This document shows positions 28,199 to 37,876 of a stretch of 64,000 bases of DNA, in pieces. Numbering within the stretch: position 1 is the stretch's first letter; each line of letters starts with the position of its first letter. Origin of the DNA: Camelimonas fluminis (GTDB lineage: Bacteria; Pseudomonadota; Alphaproteobacteria; Rhizobiales; Beijerinckiaceae); NCBI RefSeq assembly GCF_014656355.1, contig NZ_BNCG01000016.1, positions 28,306 to 92,305 of the forward strand, written 5' to 3'. Below the pieces are notes generated by a model that made no database searches, had not been told where the DNA came from, and was given only the letters and a program-made list of their open reading frames with translations. The translations under genes were made by a program, and so were the position numbers.

Positions 28199-29638
28199 AT
28201 GGTTCATTCCGCGCTCCCGCCGCCCCGTTCGCGTCGCGCCCTCTCCACCCTGCGAATCGCAAGGGGAGGCCTGCTGGCCTGCGCCCTGGCGACGGCGTGC
28301 GCCGCCGCGCTGCCCGCTGGCGTGGCCACTGCCCAGCAACGCCCCGGCACCAACACCCGCCAGACCGAGAAAGACGCGCGAGAGGCCGAACTGAAGGCCA
28401 TCGAAACCCGCCTGCACTCCAGCGAGGAAGCGCGGATTCGTCTGGAGGCGGAAATCGCCGCCATCAAGCTGGACCGCGCCCGCCTCAACGGCGCCCTGCT
28501 GAACACCACCAGCAAGGTGCAGGCGACGGAAGAACGAATCGCCGAACTCGAATCGCGTCTCGCCACCCTCAACGACAGCGCCGCGGCCATCCGCAAATCG
28601 TTCCAGAGCCGCCAGGACGTCATCGTCGAGGTGATGGCGGCGTTGCAGCGCATCGGCCGGCGTCCGCCGCCGGCGGTGCTCGCCAGTCCTGACGACCTGC
28701 TGACGGCGGTGCGCACCTCGATCCTGCTGGGGGCGGTGCTGCCGGAGTTGCGGGCCGAAACCCGCGCCCTCGCCAGCGATCTGGCAGAGCTGGTGCGGCT
28801 CGGCGACGCCATCAAGGCGGACAAGCAGACCCTCTTCCGGGAAATGGAAGCGATCGTCGAGGAGCGGCGACGCCTGGCGGCGCTGATCGAGGCGCGCCAG
28901 GCCCGCCTCGCCGGCGCCGAACAGGAAACCAGCGACCAGACCAGTCAGGCGGCCGCGCTGGCCAAACAAGCGACCGACCTCAAGAGCCTGATCGCCCGGC
29001 TTGAGGCTGAGCTTGGCGCGGCCCAGCGCAACACCGCGGCGGCGCGCAAGGCCGAGGAAGACCTCAAGAACGCGAAGGAACAGCTCGCCTCGCTGGCGTT
29101 CAAGGACCCGGCGCGCCTTGAACCCAAGATCGCCTTCGTCGACGCGCGCGGCCAGTTGCCGCTGCCCGTGGGTGGAAAAGAGGTGGTTTCCTTTGGAACA
29201 TCGGATTCTGCTGGCGGCAAGACGCAGGGAATCACCATCGCGGCGCAACCCGGCGCCGTTGTTTCGGCGCCTTCTGATGGTTGGGTGTCATTTGCTGGCC
29301 CGTTCCGGTCGTTCGGCCAACTCTTGATCATAAATGCGGGCGGTGGGTACTATGTCCTGCTGGCCGGCATGGAGCGGATCAACGTCAGTCTCGGCCAGTT
29401 CGTCCTGGCCGGTGAACCTGTCGCCATCATGGGGCAGGCGCAATCTGGCGCCAGCGACGCGGACAAGGCCGGCGCGGGGACGCCTGACAACGCAGAAGCA
29501 ACCGGGGGCGGACGGGCGGATGCACATCCGGGACCGGCCCTTTACATCGAATTCCGTAAGGATGGCGGGGCGATCGACCCCACGCCCTGGTGGTCCAGAT
29601 CCCAGGGCGCGTCTCAAGGCGAAAAGGTTCGCGGATAA
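28199..29638 (+). CDS. Murein hydrolase activator EnvC (degenerate LytM, coiled coil)
   Basis: 479-aa periplasmic protein. A long arginine-rich N-region and hydrophobic LLACALATACAAALPAGVA form a signal peptide ending near ATAQQ. Residues about 50-310 are coiled coil rich in Glu, Arg and Ala (ETRLHSSEEARIRLEAEIAAI..., LARLEAELGAAQRN). The C-terminal part (GAVVSAPSDGWVSFAGPFRSFGQLLIINAGGGYYVLLAGM... VNLGQFV-like) is a LytM/M23 fold lacking the metal-binding HxxxD and HxH residues, as expected of an EnvC activator rather than an enzyme. It should activate amidases at the septum. An unusual Asp/Ala/Gly-rich insertion (about 418-442) breaks the LytM domain. Its stop overlaps ctpA by one base. Confidence 0.88.
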   Translation: MVHSALPPPRSRRALSTLRIARGGLLACALATACAAALPAGVATAQQRPGTNTRQTEKDAREAELKAIETRLHSSEEARIRLEAEIAAIKLDRARLNGALLNTTSKVQATEERIAELESRLATLNDSAAAIRKSFQSRQDVIVEVMAALQRIGRRPPPAVLASPDDLLTAVRTSILLGAVLPELRAETRALASDLAELVRLGDAIKADKQTLFREMEAIVEERRRLAALIEARQARLAGAEQETSDQTSQAAALAKQATDLKSLIARLEAELGAAQRNTAAARKAEEDLKNAKEQLASLAFKDPARLEPKIAFVDARGQLPLPVGGKEVVSFGTSDSAGGKTQGITIAAQPGAVVSAPSDGWVSFAGPFRSFGQLLIINAGGGYYVLLAGMERINVSLGQFVLAGEPVAIMGQAQSGASDADKAGAGTPDNAEATGGGRADAHPGPALYIEFRKDGGAIDPTPWWSRSQGASQGEKVRG

Positions 29639-31095
29639 TGCGAAAGATTTCCATTCTGGTTTGCGGCGTGGCGATGGGCGTCGGCATGTCGCTCGTGGCG
29701 ACGCAGACCCGGCTGATGTCCACGACCAGCGCCACCGCAGCCTCGCCAGACATCTACCGCCAGCTCAACCTGTTCGGCGACGTGTTTGAAAAGGTCCGCA
29801 GCGACTACGTCGAGAAGCCCAGCGAAGGCAAGATGATCGAGTCAGCCATCAACGGCATGCTCTCATCGCTTGATCCCCACTCCAGCTACATGGACGCGAA
29901 GGCGTTCAAGGACATGCAGGTGGAGACGCGGGGCCAGTTTGGCGGCCTCGGCATCGAGGTGACGCAGGAGGACGGCCAGATCAAGGTGGTGACGCCGATC
30001 GACGACACGCCCGCCGCCCGCGCCGGCATCCTCACCAACGATCTGATCACGAAGATCGACGGTGAAGCGGTGCAGGGCATGGCGCTGAACCAGGCCGTCG
30101 ACAAGATGCGCGGCCCGGTCAACACCAAGGTCACGCTCACCATCCAGCGCCCGGGCCGCAAGGACCCGCTGCAGGTGACGCTGACCCGTGAGATGATCTC
30201 GATCCGCTCGGTGCGCTCGCGCGTCGAGGGCGACATCGCCTATGTCCGCCTGACCCAGTTCATCGAGCACAGCTTCGACGACGTGAAGGCGGCCATCGAG
30301 AAGACCACCAAGGAAATCGGCGCCGACAAGATCAAGGGCTATGTCCTTGACCTGCGCAACAACCGCGGCGGTCTGCTTGATCAGGCGGTTTATGTCTCCG
30401 ACGCCTTCCTGAACCGTGGCGAGATCGTGTCCACCCGTGGCCGCAACGCCGACGAGACGCAGCGCTTCAGCGCCCGCAACGGCGATCTCACCAACGGCAA
30501 GCCTGTGGTCGTGCTCATCAACGGCGGCTCCGCCTCGGCGGCGGAAATCGTCGCCGGCGCCCTGCAGGACCACAAGCGCGCCACGCTCATCGGCACGCGC
30601 TCGTTCGGCAAGGGATCGGTGCAGACCATCATCCCGCTGGGCTCCAACGGCGCGCTGCGGCTCACCACCGCCCGTTACTACACGCCGTCTGGCCGCTCCA
30701 TCCAGGCCAAGGGCATCGACCCTGACATGGTGGTGCTGCAGGACATCCCCGACGAGTGGAAGGGCAAGGACGAAACCAAGGGTGAGGCCGGCCTGAAGGG
30801 GCACCTCTCCGGCGAGCGTCGCGACAGGGAGAAGGCGGAGCAGCAGGACGCCGCCCAGACGAAGCCGGACGACAAGGCCGCTCCTGGCGCTGGAAAGGCC
30901 ACGCCTGAGAAGGCCAGCAAGGACAAGGCCGGCAAGGACAAGGAGCCGGAGGAGCAGTCCGGTTCCTCGGCCTACATCCCGCCGGACCCGGCCAAGGACA
31001 AGCAGTTGCAGGCCGCCCTTGAACTTCTGCGCACCGGTCGCGCCACCGCCGCCGTCGTCAAACCCGCCGACCCACAGAAGGCCAAGGCCAACTGA
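29638..31095 (+). CDS. ctpA: Carboxyl-terminal processing protease CtpA (S41)
   Basis: 485-aa periplasmic or membrane-anchored serine protease. N-terminal hydrophobic segment (ISILVCGVAMGVGMSLVA) for export; a PDZ domain at about 90-180 (FGGLGIEVTQEDGQIKVVTPIDDTPAARAG); then the S41 catalytic domain with GGSASAAEIVAGALQDHKRA holding the nucleophile serine and RSFGKGSVQT holding the lysine of the Ser-Lys dyad. The tail after residue 380 is rich in Lys, Asp, Ala and probably disordered. Start ATG 29638 overlaps the envC stop (TAATG), so the pair is translationally coupled; envC-ctpA is conserved in alphaproteobacteria and links to cell-wall remodelling. Confidence 0.95.
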   Translation: MRKISILVCGVAMGVGMSLVATQTRLMSTTSATAASPDIYRQLNLFGDVFEKVRSDYVEKPSEGKMIESAINGMLSSLDPHSSYMDAKAFKDMQVETRGQFGGLGIEVTQEDGQIKVVTPIDDTPAARAGILTNDLITKIDGEAVQGMALNQAVDKMRGPVNTKVTLTIQRPGRKDPLQVTLTREMISIRSVRSRVEGDIAYVRLTQFIEHSFDDVKAAIEKTTKEIGADKIKGYVLDLRNNRGGLLDQAVYVSDAFLNRGEIVSTRGRNADETQRFSARNGDLTNGKPVVVLINGGSASAAEIVAGALQDHKRATLIGTRSFGKGSVQTIIPLGSNGALRLTTARYYTPSGRSIQAKGIDPDMVVLQDIPDEWKGKDETKGEAGLKGHLSGERRDREKAEQQDAAQTKPDDKAAPGAGKATPEKASKDKAGKDKEPEEQSGSSAYIPPDPAKDKQLQAALELLRTGRATAAVVKPADPQKAKAN

Positions 31096-31119
31096 GGCGC
31101 CAGACCGGAAACAAGGGAT

Positions 31120-31149
31120 GGCCCTGGCGAAAATCGCCGGGGCCTTTTT
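31120..31149 (+). terminator. Intrinsic terminator after ctpA
   Basis: 10-bp stem GGCCCTGGCG/CGCCGGGGCC with one T-G wobble (31120-31129, 31135-31144), loop AAAAT and five T. Confidence 0.88.
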
Positions 31150-31448
31150 CGTATCCGCGCCTTTTTGATCAGGACGCCTCCTGAAAAGGCTGGCGCCGGG
31201 TTTCGCCGCGAGGCGCGCTTGGATGAAGGCGACGCGCCGCTCATTCAGGCAACAGGCCGCGTGTGGCAGGTTCACGGCCAGCCGCCGCCAGACCATTGCC
31301 AGAGCAGGGTCGCATCCGGCATAACAACCTCCCCCCCCGGGAATGCTTCGGGGTCTGCAGCACAAGGCGCAGGACAGGGCTGACCCGAATGGGCCGGACG
31401 CCCCCTGTCTGCCTGAGCGCCACCAATTTATCCCGGGCGAGGCCTGCC
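31150..31448. other. ctpA-rppH intergenic
   Basis: About 300 bp with no gene beyond the ctpA terminator; a run of eight C at 31333-31340 is the only unusual feature. The rppH promoter should lie here. Confidence 0.4.
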
Positions 31449-31967
31449 ATGACTGACGACAAGCGCTTTTTGAGACTTCCCTATCGGCTGTGCGTCGGCG
31501 TCATGCTGCTCAATCGCGACAACGAGGTGTTTGTCGGCAAGCGGCGCGGCGAGGCCGGGCCTGAACACGTTAACGCCGCCTATTCCTGGCAAATGCCCCA
31601 GGGCGGCATTGACGACGGCGAGGAGCCCTACCCCGCCGCCCTGCGCGAACTCTACGAGGAAACCAGCGTCAGCTCCGTTGAGCTGGTTGCCGAAGCCCCC
31701 GCCTGGTACAGCTATGACCTGCCACAGGAAATCCTGCGCCGCTCGTGGCGGGGCCGCTATCGCGGGCAAAAGCAGAAGTGGTTCGCCATGCGTTTCACCG
31801 GCAATGAGTCGGAGATCAACGTGCGCCATCCGGCTGGCGGCCACAGGGCGGAATTCAGCGAGTGGCGCTGGGCGCCCATGGACAGCCTGCCAGGCCTGAT
31901 CATCCCGTTCAAGCGCCCCGTTTACGAACAGGTCGTGGCCGCTTTTTCGCAACTGCCGAAAAACTGA
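31449..31967 (+). CDS. rppH: RNA pyrophosphohydrolase RppH
   Basis: Nudix hydrolase of 172 aa that removes pyrophosphate from the 5' triphosphate of RNA and so triggers decay (also acts on dinucleoside polyphosphates). The Nudix box [21 protein letters not shown] is at residues 52-72, with the catalytic REL-EE residues intact. [24 protein letters not shown], the SWQMPQGG lead-in and the C-terminal [11 protein letters not shown] and EFSEWRWAP are RppH/IalA features. ATG 31449 is chosen by homology; the frame is open to 31263 without support. It follows ctpA, as in many relatives. Confidence 0.95.
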   Translation: MTDDKRFLRLPYRLCVGVMLLNRDNEVFVGKRRGEAGPEHVNAAYSWQMPQGGIDDGEEPYPAALRELYEETSVSSVELVAEAPAWYSYDLPQEILRRSWRGRYRGQKQKWFAMRFTGNESEINVRHPAGGHRAEFSEWRWAPMDSLPGLIIPFKRPVYEQVVAAFSQLPKN

Positions 31968-32024
31968 GGCCCGATTCCAGGCTGGACCAGCATCCGGTGA
32001 GGCGGGCTGACCCGGATGCTGGCG

Positions 32025-32966
32025 TCAGCTTCGCCCCGTCAGCCGGCGCCAGATCGCCGGAAACAGCCGACCGTCGATCACCGCCAGGCCGACGCCAACC
32101 ATCGCCATGCCAAGGAAGGCCGTGGGCGGCAGCCGCTCGCCCAGCACCATGGCGCCGAGCGCCACAGCCCAGCCTGGAATCAGCAGGTTCACCAGCATCA
32201 GATTGGTGGCGCCGGCCTCCGCCAGCACCCGGTAGAAAATGATATAGGGCAGCGCCGTGGCGATCACGCCCAGCGCCAGCACCGCCGCGAGGGCCCCTGC
32301 CCCCGGCGCCGGACGGGACCACGGCTGGTCGACCGCCAGCGCAAGCGGAACGATGACGCAAGCCACCATCAATTGCTGACCAAAGGCGGCGACCACCGGC
32401 GTCACCTCCATGCTGCGGAACACCCGGCCATAGACGGCGGACGCGGCGTAGCTGACCGTCGCCGACAGGCAGGTGATTTGCGCCAGAACGGCGCTGTCCA
32501 TGCCGGACAGGACCCCGGGGCCCACCACCAGGGCGACGCCCAACATGCCGGCGAGGACGCCAGTGAATCTTTGCCGGGTCAGCTTTTCGTCATGGGTCAG
32601 CAGATGCGCCATCACCGCCGTCAGCAAGGGCGTCGGCGCGTTGAGAATGGCGGCCATGCTGGAGGGAATCTGCGTCTGCGCCCACGCCACCATCATCCAC
32701 GGAATCAGGTTGTTGAGCGCCCCCATCATGAAGAACGCCCGCCAGACCTTCGCCTGACGCGGCAGACGTTGCCGCCCCACCGCCACGATGAGACCGAGCG
32801 CCACCGCGGCCACCCCCACCCGTCCGGCGACCACGCTGAACGGCGCAAAGCCGGTGAGGGCGAACTTGATGAACATGAAGCCGCCGCCCCACAGGGCGGA
32901 CATCAACAATATCATCAGCCAGAGGCGGCCGGTCATGCCGGGACTGACGGGAGCGGGGCTAGTCAC
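32025..32966 (-). CDS. EamA-family (DMT) transporter
   Basis: Inner-membrane protein of 313 aa with ten predicted hydrophobic segments in two EamA repeats (LWLMILLMSALWGGGFMFIKFAL... and ITCLSATVSYAASAVYGRVF...). Such proteins export amino acids, nucleobases or other metabolites; the substrate cannot be read from sequence. It starts with GTG at 32966 or ATG at 32936 (MTGRLWLMILL), and the second has the more natural N-terminus; neither has a strong ribosome site. Convergent with rppH. Confidence 0.85.
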   Translation of the reverse strand: MTSPAPVSPGMTGRLWLMILLMSALWGGGFMFIKFALTGFAPFSVVAGRVGVAAVALGLIVAVGRQRLPRQAKVWRAFFMMGALNNLIPWMMVAWAQTQIPSSMAAILNAPTPLLTAVMAHLLTHDEKLTRQRFTGVLAGMLGVALVVGPGVLSGMDSAVLAQITCLSATVSYAASAVYGRVFRSMEVTPVVAAFGQQLMVACVIVPLALAVDQPWSRPAPGAGALAAVLALGVIATALPYIIFYRVLAEAGATNLMLVNLLIPGWAVALGAMVLGERLPPTAFLGMAMVGVGLAVIDGRLFPAIWRRLTGRS

Positions 32967-33075
32967 GGACTTATGGTCTCAGGAATGTGGCAGGCGCCGT
33001 TCGAGGCTCACCCTGGCTGGCGCAGTTTCAGATAACGGTCACGCTTTTGGAAGCCCCGCCTCCTGACCGCAGCCG

Positions 33076-34947
33076 TCAGCCCGCAAGTTCGAAGTGCGCT
33101 CCCCGCGGATGGAAATTGGGATTATAAAATGGATCCCGGTTGCGGAGGTCCGGGTGTGCGCCATAAAGCTTCTCTCGATCGGCGTCGAGACGCGCCCGTT
33201 TCGCCGGGTCCATTAAATCATTGCCCCGGCTGACCGATTCATAGTGAAGCAATTCCGCCGCCGTCGCCACGATATTGTAGTAACCGCGCTCATAGAGGCG
33301 AAAGCACAAGTCGACGTCGTTATAAGCAACGGGTAGTTGCTCATTGAATCCGCCGACTGCGTCGAACTTCGTGCGTGTGATCATCAAACAGGCGCCAGTC
33401 ACAGCGAGCCAGTTATATTCCAGTACATTGCGCAGGAAATAACCAGGCCGGTTCGCCCGCTCATGTTGCGAGGCGTGAACCGGGCCAATCTCCGAATTGA
33501 TCACGCCCACGTGCTGCACGCCCCGGCTCTGCGGGTACAGCAATTTGGCGCCAACGGCGCCGATGTGCGACAGTTGCGCGAAACCGGCCATCCGCTCCAG
33601 CCAATCCGGCGTCATCACTTCTGTGTCGTCGTTGAGGAACAGCAGCAGCTCGCCATCGGAATGGTGCGCGCCGATATTGTTCAGCTCGGAATAGTTGAAC
33701 GGCGCATCGTGGCGAATGACCTTCACGTCCTTCCGCCGCTCCTCTTCCAGCATCTGCAGGGTCGCGGCGTCGGTTGTGCCATTATCCAGCACAACGATCT
33801 GAACATTCTGGTAGCTGGACTTTGTCCGGATGGACTCCAGGCACACGCCGAGCACCCGGCCGTTATTCTTGCTCGGAATGACAATGGAAATCAGCGGCGC
33901 GCCCTGCATGTGCGGGCGCACGCGGAAAAAGCCGCGCGCCTCCCGCAAGGGCTCCAGAGCGCCAGATATGCCGCGCCGGGCCAGCGCGTCTTCCCGAACC
34001 CGCTTGCCGGCGTCGATGGCATAGGGCTTGGCGGCTTGATCCCCGGCGGCGGAGCCTGGATTGACGCGCCAGTGATACAGCACCCTGGGGATATGAACGA
34101 TGCGCTGCGCCTTCTCGGTGATCCGCAGCACCAGATCCCAGTCCTGGCTGCCGTCGAACTCAGACCGCAACAGCCCCGTCTCATCCAGCAGGCTCCTGCG
34201 CACGCAACTGACGTGGCAGGTGTACATGATGCTCATCAGCGTGTCGGGTGACCAGTCCGGTTTGAAAAACGGCTCAAAATGCCAGCCGCGCGGCGAGAGC
34301 TTGTCCTCGTCGCTATACAGATAGTCAGCGTCCGTATCGCGTATGGCGCGCGCCAGTTCATACAGACAATCGACGGTCAGTTCGTCGTCATGGTCCAAAA
34401 AGACGATGTAGTCGCCCGTCGCCGCCGCGATGGCGCGGTTGGTGGCGGCGGAGATGCCGCCATTCTGCTCCGTGAACAGCACCTGGACGCGCGGATCCGA
34501 AATCTGCGCCAACGCCGCGCGCGTCTCAGGCGATGGACTGGCGTCGTCAGCGAGAATCAACTGCCAATGGGGATACCATTGCGCCTGCACCGAACGGATC
34601 ATCGCCTCCAGCAACGCCGGAGGCGTATTCCAGGTCGGGGTGACAATAGAAAACCGGATGCCTGGCCCTGGCTCCGCCAGGATCTCGGCGAGATCGGCCG
34701 GACGCTCAGGCGAGACATAGCGATAGGACGCCCCACCGGCGCCCAACAGACGACGCGCCAGGCGATTGCTGCCGGCGAAAGGCGTCAACCGCCGGCGCAA
34801 CCAGTCCCGGGCGCCAAGCGGCAAAAGCCGTTTGGCAAGTGCGCGCGCAAGATCAACGGGGTGACCAGGCGCACCCGTCGGCCGCCTGGTTGTCATCTGG
34901 CGCTCACCAGCGTTTCCCTGGGGGGGCTCGCCGCTCTGCCGTGTCAT
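33076..34947 (-). CDS. Two-domain family 2 glycosyltransferase
   Basis: 623 aa with two GT-A glycosyltransferase domains in tandem. Domain 1 (about 98-330) starts FSIVTPTWNTP and has LADDASPSPETR, a DHDDELTVDCLYELA segment containing the DxD-like metal site, and ends with HIPRVLYHWRVNPGSAA. Domain 2 (about 355-600) starts ISIVIPSKNNGRVLGVCLESI with FLNDDTEVMTPDW and AYNDVDLCFRLYERGYYNI. This layout is typical of rhamnan/O-antigen or capsule glycosyltransferases that build a repeating glycan. The gene is visibly more A+T-rich than its neighbours and stands alone, suggesting horizontal acquisition. Sugar specificity is unknown. Confidence 0.9.
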   Translation of the reverse strand: MTRQSGEPPQGNAGERQMTTRRPTGAPGHPVDLARALAKRLLPLGARDWLRRRLTPFAGSNRLARRLLGAGGASYRYVSPERPADLAEILAEPGPGIRFSIVTPTWNTPPALLEAMIRSVQAQWYPHWQLILADDASPSPETRAALAQISDPRVQVLFTEQNGGISAATNRAIAAATGDYIVFLDHDDELTVDCLYELARAIRDTDADYLYSDEDKLSPRGWHFEPFFKPDWSPDTLMSIMYTCHVSCVRRSLLDETGLLRSEFDGSQDWDLVLRITEKAQRIVHIPRVLYHWRVNPGSAAGDQAAKPYAIDAGKRVREDALARRGISGALEPLREARGFFRVRPHMQGAPLISIVIPSKNNGRVLGVCLESIRTKSSYQNVQIVVLDNGTTDAATLQMLEEERRKDVKVIRHDAPFNYSELNNIGAHHSDGELLLFLNDDTEVMTPDWLERMAGFAQLSHIGAVGAKLLYPQSRGVQHVGVINSEIGPVHASQHERANRPGYFLRNVLEYNWLAVTGACLMITRTKFDAVGGFNEQLPVAYNDVDLCFRLYERGYYNIVATAAELLHYESVSRGNDLMDPAKRARLDADREKLYGAHPDLRNRDPFYNPNFHPRGAHFELAG

Positions 34948-35095
34948 TATGACGGTGTCTCCCGGATGCTCCAGCCTGATCGGGAATGCCCGACGAGAAC
35001 TGCTCTAACCTGAGCATCTGCATCATGCAAACGGCGGCAGAACGGCCATGACGCGGCGTGACGGCGGCGGCGGATCCGCCGTCATGCCTGACGGA

Positions 35096-36478
35096 TCACG
35101 GCTTCTGTTTCATCAGATGCGCCGCCATGGCTGCGAAGGCCGGCAGGGTCAGCGGATCGTTGGCGGCGTTGGCGGCGATGGGGTGGGACGCGAAGCGGGC
35201 GATCACCATTTTGGCGGCCGGGTCGACATAAATCGACTGACCATGGATGCCGCGCGCCATGAACGCCTTGTTGGCGTTGTTCGTCACCCACCACATGTTG
35301 CGGTAGGACCAGCCCGGCAAGGTTTTGTAGCCGGCTGCGGCGAAGGCGTCGCGATCGCCGCCGTTGCGGATATCGGCGACAACGCCCGCCGGAATCACCT
35401 GGCGATCGCCGACCTTGCCGTCATTGCGCATCAGTTCGCCGAAACGGGCCATGTCGCGCAGGGTGGCGTTCAGACCGCCGCCGCCTGACTCATCCCCCGC
35501 CGGGTCCATCAGGAAATAGGCGTCGTCATCGGCGCCCACTGGCTCCCAGATCTGCTCACGCAGCAATTCCGCCAGGGACTTGCCGCCGGCCCGGCGTACG
35601 ATCCAGGCCAGCACCTCGGCGTTGCTGGTCTTGTAGGCGAAATCCTTGCCGTGCGGCCCCTCCTTGGGCAGCGCCGCCAGGAACTCGGCGAAATTGTCCG
35701 GCCCCTTGTAGCCCGGCGGCCGCGGCAGGATGCCTCCGGCCCGGGCGTAATCCCAGATGCTTGAGGTCGGATCGGCATAGTTCTCGGTGTATTTGACGCC
35801 GATGCGCATATCCATGACGTCGCGCACCGTAGCGTCGCCATAGGCTGAATCCTTCAGCTCAGGCACATATTTGGTGACAGGCGCCTGCGGGTCGAGCTTG
35901 CCTTCCGCCGCCAACATGGCCGCCAGCGTGCCGACGAACGATTTGGTGACAGACATGGCCTGGTGCGGCCGGTGCGGCGCCGCCGCGCCAAAATAGCGCT
36001 CGTAGATCACCTTGCCGTCATGCATCACCAGAATGCTGTCAGTATAGGTGTTCGCCAGCATCTCCTTCCAGGTCATGTCGGCGCCGGTCATGGTCTTGAA
36101 CGCCACGCCATCCAGTTCGGCGGGCTGCGTCGCCAGCGTGGAAGGCGTTTCCGCATGGCGCACGTCGCGCGTCGGCAGCAGCTCGCGCATGTGGTTGAAC
36201 GACCAGCGGATTTGCGGGAACTTCAGCATGCTGCCGTCAGCAGCGCGGATCGTTTTGTCTTTTGGCGGCGGCGAGCCCTGCATCCAGCCGAGCTTGATCG
36301 GGTCGGTTGTCGCCGGATCCGGCAGGGCTGGCCCACCCTGGGCGCCAGCGGCCTGACTCCAGACGGCGGCAAGGGCGACCGTCCCCAGCGCCAGCGCCTT
36401 CACAGCGGCCCGACGCCGCGACGGCGCCCTGGCGAACCCATTTTCCGGACCGTGCTTCCCGGCTTCAACCATGCTCAT
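35096..36478 (-). CDS. Exported serine hydrolase (class C beta-lactamase/NylB-like)
   Basis: 460-aa secreted or periplasmic enzyme. The N-terminus has a twin-arginine-like SRRRAAVKALALGTVALAAVW followed by an AGA cleavage site. The penicillin-recognising fold is marked by Ser176-x-x-Lys179 (MSVTKSF), Tyr282 and Asn286 in AYKTSNAEV and a C-terminal RGIHGQSIYVDP replacing the KTG box, the pattern of 6-aminohexanoate-dimer hydrolase-like and esterase-like members. The start ATG 36478 has GGGAGGAC upstream. It likely cleaves an amide or ester; antibiotic resistance is not implied. Confidence 0.87.
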   Translation of the reverse strand: MSMVEAGKHGPENGFARAPSRRRAAVKALALGTVALAAVWSQAAGAQGGPALPDPATTDPIKLGWMQGSPPPKDKTIRAADGSMLKFPQIRWSFNHMRELLPTRDVRHAETPSTLATQPAELDGVAFKTMTGADMTWKEMLANTYTDSILVMHDGKVIYERYFGAAAPHRPHQAMSVTKSFVGTLAAMLAAEGKLDPQAPVTKYVPELKDSAYGDATVRDVMDMRIGVKYTENYADPTSSIWDYARAGGILPRPPGYKGPDNFAEFLAALPKEGPHGKDFAYKTSNAEVLAWIVRRAGGKSLAELLREQIWEPVGADDDAYFLMDPAGDESGGGGLNATLRDMARFGELMRNDGKVGDRQVIPAGVVADIRNGGDRDAFAAAGYKTLPGWSYRNMWWVTNNANKAFMARGIHGQSIYVDPAAKMVIARFASHPIAANAANDPLTLPAFAAMAAHLMKQKP

Positions 36479-36925
36479 GTCCTCCCTGCTCCGGCGCGCC
36501 GCTGCGGGCCGGTTCGCATCTCATTTGATGCGCTCAGCACCGAATACTCAGCGAGGATAGATGATTTGCACGGCCTGTGGCCATACCACCAATGGCCATG
36601 AAGTAATCCGCTGGTGAAGCGACAGAACCCCGGAAAAAAGTGGCGTTACAACGCACCCGGCCAACCATCGGGGCGCCCGGCGAAGCTGGATCAGACACAT
36701 CGCTTTCCAACCTGTTCGGGGAAATGGTTTCACCTTTCGGCCGGAACGATTCACGATACGCGGACCCGGCGCGATGCGTGGCCGGCTGCGGAGGCAGATT
36801 TGTTCACCAGGGCGCGACTCCCCACGAAAAGCGGGAGGCCGCTTCTCCCGGAAATGCCCTGGACGCGTTTCCTGCTTTGCGCGAACTCTGGCTGACCAGA
36901 CGGCTCCGCCTGGCCGGAAAGCTCG
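36479..36925. other. Gene-free stretch
   Basis: 447 bp between the serine hydrolase and the acetyltransferase. No supported gene, terminator or repeat was found. Confidence 0.45.
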
Positions 36926-37579
36926 CTAACGCAGCGACGCACGTTGCCGGCCCGCGCCGTCGAAATTCTCGGGCGCCAGCCAGGCGGCGAACACACGCTC
37001 GCACGCCGGCCATTCGTGATCGAGCATGGAGAACCAGGCGGTGTCGCGGTTGCGGCCCTTGCGCGCCATATGCTGGCGAAACAGGCCTTCGTACTGGAAG
37101 CCGAAGCGCGCGGCCGCCCGACGCGACGGGGCGTTGTCATTATCGCACTTCCATTCCACCCGGCGATAGCCGGCGCCGAACAGTTGCCGCAGCAACAGGA
37201 ACACCGCCTCCGTCGCCTCGCGGGTTCTCTGCAGGCCCGGCGCGAACGCCACATAACCGATTTCAGCCACGCCATCGGCCGGCCGGATTTCCATGATGGT
37301 CAGAAAACCGCCTGCCCGGCCGGTGCGCCGCTCCACGACGGCGTAAGGCAGTATGCCAGGGCGCTCCGCCACGTCGGCGACGATGGCGCGCAGGCCCGCA
37401 TCACCGGCTGGCGCCACGGGCGGCAACCAGGTCCAGACCGCGTCGGCGCCGCGAAACGCCGCCGCCAGATCATCGCCGTGCCGCTGAAGATCAAGCGGCT
37501 CCAGCCGCGCCCATTGCCCGTCCAGCGGCTGGCGCGGGGGAAACGGCGGTGCCGTCCAGTCCGCCGGCAGATCAACCAT
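36926..37579 (-). CDS. GNAT-family N-acetyltransferase (RimJ/RimL-like)
   Basis: 217-aa acetyltransferase. The LEPLDLQRHGDDLAAAF start, AEIGYVAFAPGLQRTREATEAVFLLLRQLF (acetyl-CoA-binding A motif with R-x-x-E/T) and RVEWKCDNDNAPSRRAAARFGFQYEG (motif B) are typical of the RimJ/RimL group that acetylates protein N-termini or small amines. ATG 37579 has a GGAGG-like site. It follows the small CxDPxCPG protein by 15 bp and is the last gene of the cobW-WD40 minus-strand run, so it may be cotranscribed with it. Substrate unknown. Confidence 0.88.
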   Translation of the reverse strand: MVDLPADWTAPPFPPRQPLDGQWARLEPLDLQRHGDDLAAAFRGADAVWTWLPPVAPAGDAGLRAIVADVAERPGILPYAVVERRTGRAGGFLTIMEIRPADGVAEIGYVAFAPGLQRTREATEAVFLLLRQLFGAGYRRVEWKCDNDNAPSRRAAARFGFQYEGLFRQHMARKGRNRDTAWFSMLDHEWPACERVFAAWLAPENFDGAGRQRASLR

Positions 37580-37594
37580 ACCCCGCCTCCCGTT

Positions 37595-37864
37595 TCAGGC
37601 GCTGTCCATAACAGCCTGTTGAACGTCCTGCTCCGTCACCGCAACCATGGGAAGGGCGATCTTGAGCGCCCGGGTTCTGACGCCTGGCGCCATCACCAGG
37701 ATCACCGTCTCCGTCCCCGGGCAGGATGGATCACGGCAGATGATCTCGTTCACCGAAAACCGCGTTTCAGGATCGCCGCCGCAGGCCGTCGCCGCCCAGG
37801 CGCGGATGCGATCGCCAACAGCGCGATCCGGGGCGGGTTTCCTGCCGAACCAGGACATAGCCAT
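37595..37864 (-). CDS. Small conserved protein with CxDPxCPG motif
   Basis: 89 aa with a conserved core NEIICRDPSCPGTETVILVMAPG and a C-terminal MVAVTEQDVQQAV helix. Short homologues occur next to cobW-type GTPase and WD40 genes in other Hyphomicrobiales, from memory. The two cysteines five residues apart, and a third in ATACGG, suggest metal binding, which would fit the zinc context, but that is inference. It is packed 12 bp after the WD40 gene and 15 bp before the acetyltransferase, so an operon is likely. No known function. Confidence 0.75.
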   Translation of the reverse strand: MAMSWFGRKPAPDRAVGDRIRAWAATACGGDPETRFSVNEIICRDPSCPGTETVILVMAPGVRTRALKIALPMVAVTEQDVQQAVMDSA

Positions 37865-37876
37865 GGCGACGCCCGA

